Shown here: piece after piece, positions 42,628 through 50,937 of the stretch | Position numbering within the stretch: position 1 is the first letter of the stretch | How the letters are laid out: every line of letters begins with the position of its first letter | DNA from: Paenibacillus_E sp040812395 | GTDB taxonomy: Bacteria > Bacillota > Bacilli > Paenibacillales > NBRC-103111 | Assembly (NCBI RefSeq): GCF_040812395.1 | Contig: NZ_JBFNXH010000019.1 | Coordinates: 15,740 to 79,739 of the forward strand | DNA length: 64,000 nucleotides | Direction: 5' to 3' | Notes under the pieces: model-generated | Told to the model about the DNA's origin: nothing | Seen by the model: only the letters and a program-made list of their open reading frames with translations | The model's database searches: none | Position numbers and translations under genes: made by a program

Positions 42628-45600
42628 TTACTGAAGTATTTTTTGCGCTACGGCAGCCAAATCGACGAGATCGACCTGATTATCATTGTTCACATCTGCT
42701 TTCTTGTATTGCTCCCAATCAGGATCTGCGGATGTTTTGCCATAAGCTGCTGCAACAATGGCCAAATCGCCGATGGAGAATTTGCCATCATCGTTCGCAT
42801 CGCCTGGCGTTCTTGCTTGAACGGATTGCATGAATGCTTGGATCGCTGCATCCAGTTCCGTTACTGCTTGCTCTACTTGCTGCTGAGTTGCTTCTGGGTT
42901 TGCAGCAACAGCTTTCGCTTTATCAATTGATGCTTGCAGGGTAGCCTTAGAGCCGGCAGGATATTGGCCTACCTGCGAACCTTCAACAGCGCCGTCGTGC
43001 TTCGATTGAGCTTCCTGAATCCGAGCTTGCAAGGCAGTCAGGTCTACACTTGCTTTGATATGAACCGGATGGGAAGCTCCGCTCAATTCGGATTCGTTCC
43101 CTTGCCCATCAGCCAAAATCAGCTTGCTCAGCGCAATGACGGCATCCGCAGAATCAGGAAGAGATTTCGACTTCCAATGAAGCTGGATCAAATCGCCATT
43201 AAGAGGCGCACCGCCGATGTTCGCTGTAATCAAACGCACTTTGCCGGCTTCAACTTTATTGTCAACAAGGGTTAATCCTGATTTCAAAGAATCTGCGGAA
43301 ACGAATTGGAGCAGATTCTCATCGAAGGTAATGTTGATGTCTTGTGCGTAGACGTTAGATGCAACACTTCCAAGCCCAAGCGTGACGTCAAAAGATTGCC
43401 CGCTGGAAACGGTTGCCTGCCCCGCTAGCGATGCGCCGGCAGACGTGGCGCCATATACCCAAACTTCCCGAATAGACCACCAACTCGACGATGTGCCTGT
43501 CTGCACTACCTTGATGTACCGTGCGTTGTGCGCCGGGAACCCGATGGTAATTACGGCACCCGTTCCGGTTCCGCTAGCAATCGCGCTGCCCCACTCTGTT
43601 CCGTCACTCGACACGTAAACCTCGTAACCGCGTGCATAATCCTGATTACTGCCGGTAGAATCCATAACCACCTTGTTGATGCTTTTGACAGCTTTCATAT
43701 CCACCGTGAAGGATTGCCCCGGAACCATGGCTGTCCCTGTGCTCCAGCGAGTGGACATGCTGCCGTCAAGCAAATTCGCAGGACCGTCTCCGCTCGTTGG
43801 CGTTGAGGTCGCTGTCCAGCCTGTTCGGTCTAAAGGAATTGCTGGTGTAGTTGCGCTTGCTGCATGGCTGGCCGCCGAAACGTTGCCTGCCGCATCTTTA
43901 GCTTTGACCGTATAGCTGTATGTCGTCGTTGCTGCAAGTCCTGTATCGTTATAGGATGTCGAAGTTGAAGTGCCGGTGAGTATGCCATCGCGAAACACCT
44001 CATAATTCGAAACACCCACATTGTCTGTTGAAGCGTTCCAGCTCAAGTTGATTTGAGTGCCCGAAGCTGCTGTCGCAGTCAAATTCGCAGGAACACTTGG
44101 CGCTTGGTTGTCACTACCATCGGTGCCCACGAACTCCGTAACCGTCTGCCTCATGGCATCTCCTGGTGAATTGGCATAAACTTTACCGCCAATGTTGTTA
44201 ATCACATGCGTGATTTCACTGCCAGCCTTACCATTCAGCCAGATTGTCGTTGCATGGTGAATTTTCACGCCTTCAACTTGAGGCACCTCAATCGCGCTAT
44301 TCAGCTTCACAGCCGCATCCCTGAAGTAAGTATAAACACCAAGCCCCCAAGCTTCATGGCTGGTCACCGAATCTGCGACTTTATAGGAAGCATAACCATT
44401 CACGGTTCCATTCTGACTCATCCAATCCGATTGATTCGGAACATCGTACGGAATTTCGGATTGATAGAAGTATACCCGACCGCCATTGCCGTTCCACAAA
44501 GTCTGATACTCATTATGGTGCTCATTAAACAAACCGTACAACGTGACGTTATTTCCATTGACAATAAGACCATTTTTCGAGACGTTATTTGTCCATGCAG
44601 CACCTGCGCCGTGGTCTGCGCGCCACAGCCAGAAGTGATCGCCAATGACATGATTACTGTTAATCACCAGCGCTGTGTCATTCTTTCCAGCAATGTAACC
44701 TCCCTCCTGGAAAAACAGATCATGAAGTGATGTCGGATTCGCGGCATGGTTGTTCGTACTGCCTGTTGGTCCGACTTCTAACAAGGAGGGAGAATTATTT
44801 GGACCTGCATCATAAACGAGCCCTGCAATTTTGACACCGTCTACATCGGCAACCGACATAGCCGCTTTTCCGGTATCCGGGATCAGGGTAGGCATCCCAA
44901 TACCAAGGATGACTGTATTTGGATTCTGGATACGAATTGTATCATTCAAGTGATAGATACCCGGCGTAAATAGAAGATTTTTCCCCTGACTAAGCGCAGC
45001 ATTAATACTTGCCGTATCCGATGCATCTTGGCGTACAATGTAGAACTGATCGATAGAAATAGATTGACCCGGTGTTGAACCATTCGCCCAACTGGCACCT
45101 TGAGTATTCGCTTGAAGCGCCGGGACGAATACTTGATACTGACCTGCATGATCTATGTAAAGATAAGGCTTTTCTCTCAGAACCGGCGTTTTTTCAACTA
45201 CCGTATACGGCGAGTCAGGAAATTGTCCAGTAGGCGGATTCGTGTTACCGACGAAAACCATGTTCCAAACACCGTTGGACCAGCTTGCCCATTGGCTGTT
45301 TCGGGAGAACCATTGCTGCTGAGACGCTGGAACAATAGCATTATCCACGATAGAATCAGCGAGAAACCCGCCACTCGCCCAGCCGGCGTTCCAATTTGCA
45401 TCAAAATCGAACAAATCCAATTCGCCTTTCACGTGCAGCCGTCGGAGCGGAGCGGCCTGTGATACCGCAATTTGTGTTTTTCCGCTTGATGGGGTTATGG
45501 TCAGATTTTCGATTGAACGCCAAAAGTTGCGACTTGCGTTGCCATTATCCCAATCAGCATTCACATTCAGTCCGCCCTTGATATTCACATCTCCGGGATT

Positions 45601-45909
45601 TTGGCCCAAACCAGCTGCATGTGTGTAAAAACCGACATTAAAGTTCACGTTGTAAGTTCCCGGTTTGAATAAGAAAGCATCTCTCTCGCTGCTAAACTCA
45701 TTAGACTCCTGTCTGCTGAACACGGAATTCGTAGTACCCTGAATGTCGGAGGCTGGCATCGATGGATCGAAAACGTAGACATTCGGACCGAAGATCGTAG
45801 AGTTTGCTTCGCTAATCGGCGTATCCGCCTTGGAAACACCAGGATTCCAAATACATAGTGCAAGACTCATCATAGAAATGGACGAAACCAGCTTTGTTAT
45901 GATTCGCAT
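42628..45909 (-). CDS. Large secreted beta-helix protein with FN3, F5/8-type CBM, cohesin, FIVAR and dockerin domains
   Basis: A 1093-residue modular exoprotein. Signal peptide to about residue 28; residues 35-600 form a GH55-like tandem right-handed beta-helix (two pectate-lyase-type repeats, as in exo-beta-1,3-glucanases and related proteins); fibronectin type III about 603-690 (SVPANLTATAASG...SWNASTDNVG); F5/8 discoidin-type CBM32 about 691-825 (WSTGTAMVPGQSFTVDM...SSWWSIREVWVYG); cohesin about 826-955; a FIVAR-like helical hairpin about 960-1030; and a type I-like dockerin 1033-1093 with two calcium loops (GDANDDGKFSIGDLA, ADVNNDNQVDLVDLA). Catalytic residues of the helix were not identified. 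A cre-like site lies upstream. Confidence 0.88.
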   Translation of the reverse strand: MRIITKLVSSISMMSLALCIWNPGVSKADTPISEANSTIFGPNVYVFDPSMPASDIQGTTNSVFSRQESNEFSSERDAFLFKPGTYNVNFNVGFYTHAAGLGQNPGDVNIKGGLNVNADWDNGNASRNFWRSIENLTITPSSGKTQIAVSQAAPLRRLHVKGELDLFDFDANWNAGWASGGFLADSIVDNAIVPASQQQWFSRNSQWASWSNGVWNMVFVGNTNPPTGQFPDSPYTVVEKTPVLREKPYLYIDHAGQYQVFVPALQANTQGASWANGSTPGQSISIDQFYIVRQDASDTASINAALSQGKNLLFTPGIYHLNDTIRIQNPNTVILGIGMPTLIPDTGKAAMSVADVDGVKIAGLVYDAGPNNSPSLLEVGPTGSTNNHAANPTSLHDLFFQEGGYIAGKNDTALVINSNHVIGDHFWLWRADHGAGAAWTNNVSKNGLIVNGNNVTLYGLFNEHHNEYQTLWNGNGGRVYFYQSEIPYDVPNQSDWMSQNGTVNGYASYKVADSVTSHEAWGLGVYTYFRDAAVKLNSAIEVPQVEGVKIHHATTIWLNGKAGSEITHVINNIGGKVYANSPGDAMRQTVTEFVGTDGSDNQAPSVPANLTATAASGTQINLSWNASTDNVGVSNYEVFRDGILTGTSTSTSYNDTGLAATTTYSYTVKAKDAAGNVSAASHAASATTPAIPLDRTGWTATSTPTSGDGPANLLDGSMSTRWSTGTAMVPGQSFTVDMKAVKSINKVVMDSTGSNQDYARGYEVYVSSDGTEWGSAIASGTGTGAVITIGFPAHNARYIKVVQTGTSSSWWSIREVWVYGATSAGASLAGQATVSSGQSFDVTLGLGSVASNVYAQDINITFDENLLQFVSADSLKSGLTLVDNKVEAGKVRLITANIGGAPLNGDLIQLHWKSKSLPDSADAVIALSKLILADGQGNESELSGASHPVHIKASVDLTALQARIQEAQSKHDGAVEGSQVGQYPAGSKATLQASIDKAKAVAANPEATQQQVEQAVTELDAAIQAFMQSVQARTPGDANDDGKFSIGDLAIVAAAYGKTSADPDWEQYKKADVNNDNQVDLVDLAAVAQKILQ

Positions 45910-46020
45910 AGGTTAACTCCCTTGGCTTGGAATGGATAAATAGAGCCTTGCATATATTCCGTTTTACGTGTCGCGGTTCTCTCTGTAAAGCCGTACAAAC
46001 AGATACTCCTCTTCACTCGG

Positions 46021-46034
46021 AGTAAGCGCTTGCA
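46021..46034 (-). promoter_or_regulatory. Candidate CcpA (cre) site
   Basis: Minus-strand TGCAAGCGCTTACT matches 13 of 14 positions of TGNAARCGNWWWCA, 112 bp upstream of the large exoprotein gene. The rest of the 45910-46350 gap shows no gene. Confidence 0.4.
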
Positions 46035-46197
46035 TATTTTCCGCAATCACCTCTCTCACTTTCAATATTATCCTTTCTTACAAGCACTAATCATAGTTGG
46101 TAAATTTATCATAAGGAAAATAGGTAAGCATTGAAAGCGGTAAACTTAAGATAAATGGTAGGGTTTATTAAGGTTTTTCAGATGGCTAACTCTCAGC

Positions 46198-46243
46198 CAA
46201 AAAAGAGCGGCTGCTCTTGCTAGTCTGCAAGAAACAACTGCTC
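46198..46243 (-). terminator. Terminator of the F420-reductase-like gene
   Basis: Minus-strand nested stem (GAGC ... GCTC outside, CTTGC/GCAAG inside) followed by U6. Confidence 0.7.
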
Positions 46244-46350
46244 TAATGCATTTACAGCTCTTTATTGCTCAAAGCTTTGCTGTACAAGAGGTTATAGATC
46301 TGATGCCCTTTTACGAAGACCTCCACATATTCCGCTTTGGTTCGGTTATT

Positions 46351-46980
46351 TTAGATACCAAACATGCGAAAAGAAATATAAGGATAACACCCATAGCGAA
46401 TAGCCAGTTCCCGCTCGAAAAGCGTCATTCTTTCAATCGTCCGATTATTGATCAGCCCTCCGCCGTCAAGAACACGAAATGGAAGTGGATCAAATACATC
46501 CATAACGATTTTCTTGGCTGATTCATCGTCTCCAGTTACATAGATATCACTCTGCTGGTCTTGATAAATCGGTTCCTCCAGCACTTTATAAAACGTATTC
46601 TTGAACGCGCCGACAACAGTTGTATGTGGAAGCAGGCGCTGCATCTCTTCTGCGGCTGAGGTTCCCCAAGGCAATGTGAAAGCATTGAAATCCTCGGTGA
46701 ATGGATTCGCGATATCCACGAGGATTTTGCCGGCGAGTCTTGTTTTATTCGCTGCGGCCCAGGGCTGCAAATCCCGAAACCATAAAGAATGAATAATCAT
46801 ATCCGCTTGAAGGGCTTCTGTAAGCTCAACCGGCTTAACAAATTCATACTTGCCTACTTTCACAAGGCCAGTCACTTTTTCAATGGAGCGCGACCCCCAC
46901 ATCAGTTCCTGGACAAAAGGGCTCAGCACGTTGACTAACCCTTTCCCCATACGTCCTGTTCCGATTACACTAATCTTCAT
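46351..46980 (-). CDS. NADP-dependent F420 reductase/pyrroline-5-carboxylate-reductase-like oxidoreductase
   Basis: A 209-residue Rossmann protein beginning MKISVIGTGRMGKGLVNVL (G-x-G-x-x-G), with WGSRS in the NADP-phosphate loop, the LVDIANPF segment and a VVGAFKNTFYKVLEEP motif close to the AFNT of F420-dependent NADP reductases (FNO). Whether this species uses F420 is unknown; ferric-reductase-like STEAP relatives share the fold. Start at 46980 follows GGGAGGC. Divergent from a LysR regulator, which probably controls it. Confidence 0.85.
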   Translation of the reverse strand: MKISVIGTGRMGKGLVNVLSPFVQELMWGSRSIEKVTGLVKVGKYEFVKPVELTEALQADMIIHSLWFRDLQPWAAANKTRLAGKILVDIANPFTEDFNAFTLPWGTSAAEEMQRLLPHTTVVGAFKNTFYKVLEEPIYQDQQSDIYVTGDDESAKKIVMDVFDPLPFRVLDGGGLINNRTIERMTLFERELAIRYGCYPYISFRMFGI

Positions 46981-47166
46981 TGTTGATGCCTCCCTCAAAA
47001 CTAATCATAGACAATGGCTTCTCTACTGCCTGAGGACATCGTACCAATTGGAGAGGAACAGGGGAATGTCAGGAAAATTGCAGGGGTGCAACCACTCGTT
47101 TCACCCCTAAATGCCGGAGTATGATAAGCTTGTATAAAGATGTTCATGACAGCGAGGTGCCTACCA

Positions 47167-48030
47167 ATGAATTTGGATATGTTTACAAGTTTCTTAGAAA
47201 CAGCACGACTTAAGAGTATAGCCAAAGCCAGTCACCAACTTAACCTCTCTCATCCTGCATTGAGCAAACAGATACGCAAAATGGAAGATTTTTACGGGAC
47301 AGCCTTATTCATCCGATCTGCTGCCGGTGTTGAGCTGACGGAAGCTGGAAAGCTGCTATATGAGCGCATTCCTCCTATTCTCTCCGAGCTCAAAGCAATT
47401 CAGGAGGACATTCACGCCTTAACGGGCAGCAAAAAAATAAAGCTGGGGACACTCCCCAGCTTGTCAGCGCACTATGTGCCAAAGGCTATTTTCGACTTGG
47501 AATCCAAAGGTGTTCAAATAGGCCTCACTGTTCAGTACACTTCCGAACAATTAGTGGACATGCTCCGTGTCCATACCATCGATGCAGCCATCGTAGATGC
47601 GCAGTTCGAATCCGGCTTTTTCTGGAGCAGGGAGCTGTTTACCGAGCCATTTTATGTCATTCTACCCAGTAGTCATCCCCTATCCACATGCAGCGCTTTA
47701 ACCTTGGAACACATCAAAAATGAACCCCTGATTATGTACCCGCCTGCTTGCAGCATTCGCAAATGCGTGACCTCGCTTTATGCTGAGCTGGGAATGAGTC
47801 CGTGTATGAAAACCGAGATTCCTTTTGGCGATTTTATCCTTGGCTATGTGGCTGCTGGCGCCGGAATCAGCATTGTTCCCGAAATGATTGCGGCTCCTAT
47901 CAGCAACCCTCTTTTAAAAGCAATTCCTATCGCTCATCCACAAGCATGCCGTACAATTACACTCCTTGCATTAAGCGAAACAACGGGGAAGCGATTGCTT
48001 CGTGATCTTAAAAAACAGTTCATCTATTAG
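47167..48030 (+). CDS. LysR-family transcriptional regulator
   Basis: A 287-residue LysR regulator. The winged helix is complete (MNLDMFTSFLETARLKSIAKAS, then NLSHPALSKQIRKMEDFYG and FIRSAAGVELTEAG), followed by a type 2 periplasmic-binding effector domain (KLGTLPSLSAHYVPKAIFD ... VAAGAGISIVPEMIA). Start at 47167 follows GAGGTG; the in-frame ATG at 47140 lacks a site. Divergent from the F420-reductase-like gene; the 186-bp intergenic region contains AGGGGTG/CACCCCT (47082-47108), a possible operator. Confidence 0.9.
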   Translation: MNLDMFTSFLETARLKSIAKASHQLNLSHPALSKQIRKMEDFYGTALFIRSAAGVELTEAGKLLYERIPPILSELKAIQEDIHALTGSKKIKLGTLPSLSAHYVPKAIFDLESKGVQIGLTVQYTSEQLVDMLRVHTIDAAIVDAQFESGFFWSRELFTEPFYVILPSSHPLSTCSALTLEHIKNEPLIMYPPACSIRKCVTSLYAELGMSPCMKTEIPFGDFILGYVAAGAGISIVPEMIAAPISNPLLKAIPIAHPQACRTITLLALSETTGKRLLRDLKKQFIY

Positions 48031-48176
48031 CCCTTCGTATGGTTCTATTTGAATTTACAAATAATTCCATATATTTCTCTATCATTTGATAGCATTGACT
48101 TTACAGTTGCGCAAAATATTTCCCAGGCAATTTTCATGGATGACTGATCACGCCCCTATTGACTCCTGTACCGAGG

Positions 48177-48632
48177 CTAGAAGCGCTGCTTCCCGCGTAC
48201 ACCGCCTAATTTAAATACCAAAATGCCGCCAGCAATTACCAGCACACCTATCAACTTGTTGAGCGTAAAAGGAACCTTGTCCAGACCTAACCAGCCTAAC
48301 GAGTCCCACAATAAAGCAAAGCCGAGCTGTGAGGTCAGCGCGATAGAAATTGCATACGTTGGACCAAGCCGCTTCATGCCCTGCACCAGACAGATGACTA
48401 CACCAACGCCGATCATGCCGCTGAACCAGTACCAGGGCTCCATATTTCGTAATACAAACATACGTTCCCCATCCATCATGAGACCGATCGTTAATGAAGC
48501 AAGGAATCCGAGGCCCAGCACTAATGTCGTCGTTGTCCAAGATCCCGCCCGCTCATTCACCTTGCTGTTGAATATATTTTGCAAACTGACCAGCGAACCC
48601 GCGATAACCGCTAATAGCAGTCCAAGAATCAT
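48177..48632 (-). CDS. DUF606/YdcZ-type DMT membrane protein (half-transporter 1)
   Basis: A 151-residue, five-TM protein of the YdcZ (DUF606) group of the drug/metabolite transporter superfamily: AVIAGSLVSLQNIFNSKVNE in helix 1, GPTYAISIALTSQLGFALL and a C-terminal LIGVLVIAGGILVFKLG. These half-size proteins usually occur in pairs that work together, and a second copy lies at 49235-49660, with a Crp-type regulator gene between. Substrate unknown. Confidence 0.88.
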   Translation of the reverse strand: MILGLLLAVIAGSLVSLQNIFNSKVNERAGSWTTTTLVLGLGFLASLTIGLMMDGERMFVLRNMEPWYWFSGMIGVGVVICLVQGMKRLGPTYAISIALTSQLGFALLWDSLGWLGLDKVPFTLNKLIGVLVIAGGILVFKLGGVRGKQRF

Positions 48633-48652
48633 TGCTTTTTCTCCTCCTTTTG

Positions 48653-49207
48653 CTATTCGTAAATATTATGATTTGCCAAGGCTCTTAATCCGTCTCTGTC
48701 CTTAACAAGGATGAATCCTCGATTACGGGCAATCAGGCCCTCTTTACAAAAGAGTTGAATAACCCGATTCAGATGCCTATAACTGGTTCCGATTAAATTC
48801 GCCACATCCCTTAGAGTGGCTGTGTTGAATTGCCCCTGAAAGCGGCAATCGGATTCATCGAAAGAGACAGACAATAGATAACTTGCTAACCGCACTTCCA
48901 CCGATACAGCCTCGACCGTATTCATAATGTCAATACCTTGGATATATTCAATGTCTCCGATGAGATCAAGTGGTGTTTTAAAAGAAAGAATAAGTGTTTT
49001 CCCATCCAGCGAGGTGGTATAAATTTTAACCTTCCCTTTAACAAGTACGTAAAGGTATTGTGAAGGTTCTCCTTGGGAGCAGATGGCTTCGCCTTGATGA
49101 AACAGGTACAGCGACAAATGCGGCATGATTTGCTCATTAAATTTGTTTTCGATGCCGTGAGCGTGCAAGTAATGAAGCAGCAACTCACGATCTTTCAATT
49201 CTTTCAT
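48653..49207 (-). CDS. Crp/Fnr-family regulator (YeiL-like) with internal deletion
   Basis: A 184-residue Crp-type regulator. The cyclic-nucleotide-like sensor barrel (FHQGEAICSQGEPSQYLYVLVKGKVKIY, shown in part) and the helix-turn-helix (LRDVANLIGTSYRHLNRVIQLFCKEGLI) are present. Between them, after NTVEAVSVE, the sequence goes directly to VRLASYLL: relative to YeiL-type proteins about 50 residues are missing, including the end of the barrel and most of the long dimerisation helix. The deletion keeps the frame. Function may be lost or changed. It lies between two DUF606 transporter genes, presumably its targets. Confidence 0.85.
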   Translation of the reverse strand: MKELKDRELLLHYLHAHGIENKFNEQIMPHLSLYLFHQGEAICSQGEPSQYLYVLVKGKVKIYTTSLDGKTLILSFKTPLDLIGDIEYIQGIDIMNTVEAVSVEVRLASYLLSVSFDESDCRFQGQFNTATLRDVANLIGTSYRHLNRVIQLFCKEGLIARNRGFILVKDRDGLRALANHNIYE

Positions 49208-49234
49208 AACTAGATTCCGCCTCCATCCTTCCGA

Positions 49235-49660
49235 TCAAAACCTTAATATCACCACACCCGCTATCATCATCCCGATGCCGATGAACTGCGGCAATCTCAT
49301 CTTTTGCTTCGTAATGCCGAACCATCCCTGACTATCAATAAAAAAAGTCAGACTCAACTGGGCAATCAGCAGAGCAGATATGGCAAGTGTAACACCAATT
49401 TGATGAATTGCCGTGACATTGCTGAAAATAATGACCGCCGCAAAAGCGCCGCCCGTCGCATACACCGGTTTTACTTGCTTAAGCTTCAACCAATTAGCAT
49501 CCCGGACGAACATCAGGATCATTCCGGCTACAAGGAATCCAGTTAACTGCGTAATCGTCGCCGCTTGCCAAATGCCAATATCTTGGCTAATCCGAGAATT
49601 GGCTACACCTTGCAGAGTTAAGCAGGCTCCACCTATAAACGCGAACAAGCTCCCTCTCAT
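49235..49660 (-). CDS. DUF606/YdcZ-type DMT membrane protein (half-transporter 2)
   Basis: A 141-residue, five-TM YdcZ-type protein (MRGSLFAFIGGACLTLQGVAN, LAISALLIAQLSLTFFIDSQGWFG, IGIGMMIAGVVILRF). Partner of the 48177-48632 protein. The start at 49660 is fixed by a GGGAGAGA site; the frame extends to 49729 but that part is not hydrophobic. First gene of the transporter-regulator-transporter unit; the region upstream (49661-50765) is occupied by repeat copy C. Confidence 0.88.
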   Translation of the reverse strand: MRGSLFAFIGGACLTLQGVANSRISQDIGIWQAATITQLTGFLVAGMILMFVRDANWLKLKQVKPVYATGGAFAAVIIFSNVTAIHQIGVTLAISALLIAQLSLTFFIDSQGWFGITKQKMRLPQFIGIGMMIAGVVILRF

Positions 49661-49757
49661 TATTCTCTCTCCCTGCATATAGATCTTTCTACCATTAAAT
49701 GACATGGTCAGGCTTATTAGAAAGGACATATGTCCTTAACAGATCCTGGAGAAAATC

Positions 49758-50638
49758 TGCGGCTGTGCCTCAGGTCCTTGTCTAAACCCATACGGTTGAG
49801 TATGGGGAGGGAACTGGGTGTGGGATTCCGACCGTTTCTTGAAATCGTCTTTTTATTGAATTTACTTAGCGGTAATAAGACGATTTCAAATACGGACGCT
49901 AACGCTTCTCCACCCCACACCCATTCCCTCTATTCTACTTTGAGCTGCCTTCCACTTCTCTTTTTCCTAACCGATCCTCGATTCGGTATTCCTATCCATG
50001 GAGCCCCCTGTAAGATTCCGGGTGCATTTCGCCTTCGCAAGCTTCGCAAGAAAACGTGTGACAGCCGCCATGCGGTGGCGACAAAAAGCGCGCCCGAGGA
50101 GGTGCCACCGGATCGCCAACTTCCCATGCACAGCGATATCGACGGAACTACGATGCCTTATTCCACGCTCACGTCCCTTTTCTCCCCCTGAAGAGGAACT
50201 AGGGTGCGTTAAATGAGCGAAACTGTGCCTAGAACCCAGCATTTCCTGCTCATAAGGCACCGTAGTTCCGCGAAACGTCCCTACAACCGAAAATACCGCC
50301 TCTTAACGCACCCACGTTCCGCTCACCTGTGCAAATAGACGATCTATCTCAGATCGAGGCGATATGGGGGATCCAAACTGCTGCGGCACTTCCGGATCGC
50401 ACCCACGTTCCGCTCACCCGTGCAAATAGACAATCTATCGCGTCTAGGCGATATGGGGGATCCAAACTGCTGCGGCACCTCCGGATCGTCTGCGTCCATC
50501 CTGTCAAATGCTCGTACCACACGATGCGTGTGGGATCTCTCCGCTCTGCGAGCTCGTCACATACACACCTGACGACATATGCTTTCTGCTAGAAATGTGT
50601 ACCCCTAACGCTTTAGTTCTGTAGAAGATTTAAACATT
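49758..50638. repeat. Dispersed four-box element, copy C (largest)
   Basis: Occupies most of a 1.1-kb gene-free gap. Core boxes: forward 50144-50164 and 50195-50211, reverse 50252-50269 and 50303-50320. The left part holds a large nested inverted repeat (outer arms 49807-49824 and 49914-49930, inner arms 49839-49851 and 49877-49889); copy A has a shorter version. Ends like A and B (CTTTAGTTCTGTAGAAG, TTTAAACATT). No transposase. Confidence 0.85.
50308..50487. repeat. Tandem duplication of about 90 bp inside copy C
   Basis: Units 50308-50398 and 50399-50487, both running from GCACCCACGTTCCGCTCACC to GCGGCACNTCCGGATC; about 90% identical by eye. It duplicates the fourth box and its downstream segment. 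Confidence 0.85.
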
Positions 50639-50645
50639 TGTAAAA

Positions 50646-50680
50646 GAAAAAAAGGAGCAGCCTCGGGCCGCTCCTTTACC
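50646..50680 (-). terminator. Minus-strand terminator
   Basis: GGAGC-GGCCCGAGGCT-GCTCC type stem followed on the minus strand by U8. Abuts the right end of repeat copy C and would end transcripts coming from the HAD gene. Confidence 0.75.
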
Positions 50681-50765
50681 TAGTAATCCTGTCTTTGTAT
50701 AGGTCGCGCTTCACAATGCAGTTATATCTGAAAATCCGCATAAGTGTTTTGGATTAGCTGAGTAA

Positions 50766-50909
50766 TTAGTTGGACTTAGACCCTCCAATTGCCGTTAGAA
50801 TCCCTTTGACATTAGGGTCCGCAAACGCATCAAGCAAACCTTCAATTCTTGAACGGATGGAAGAGGAGGAGCAAAGTCGTCCGATTCTACGCAGTTTTTG
50901 GAAAAAGAG
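50766..50909 (-). pseudogene. Remnant of an S66 (LD-carboxypeptidase/MccF-like) peptidase
   Basis: About 47 codons reading RRIGRLCSSSSIRSRIEGLL then DAFADPNVKGILTAIGGSKSN and a stop. This matches the S66 segment S-S-x-x-x-R-x-x-D-L-x-x-A-F-x-D-P-x-V-K-A-I-L-x-x-I-G-G-x-x-S-N around the nucleophile-elbow strand. Everything before and after is missing. Lies between the HAD gene (whose frame it is not part of) and repeat copy C. Confidence 0.6.
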
Positions 50910-50937
50910 ACCTGAAATCCGAGTGGGTTTTATCAAT

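Noticed and set aside
8835..50638. Repeats A-E as ordinary insertion sequences
   Set aside because: No transposase frame, no clear terminal inverted repeats bounding the whole unit and no evident target-site duplications.
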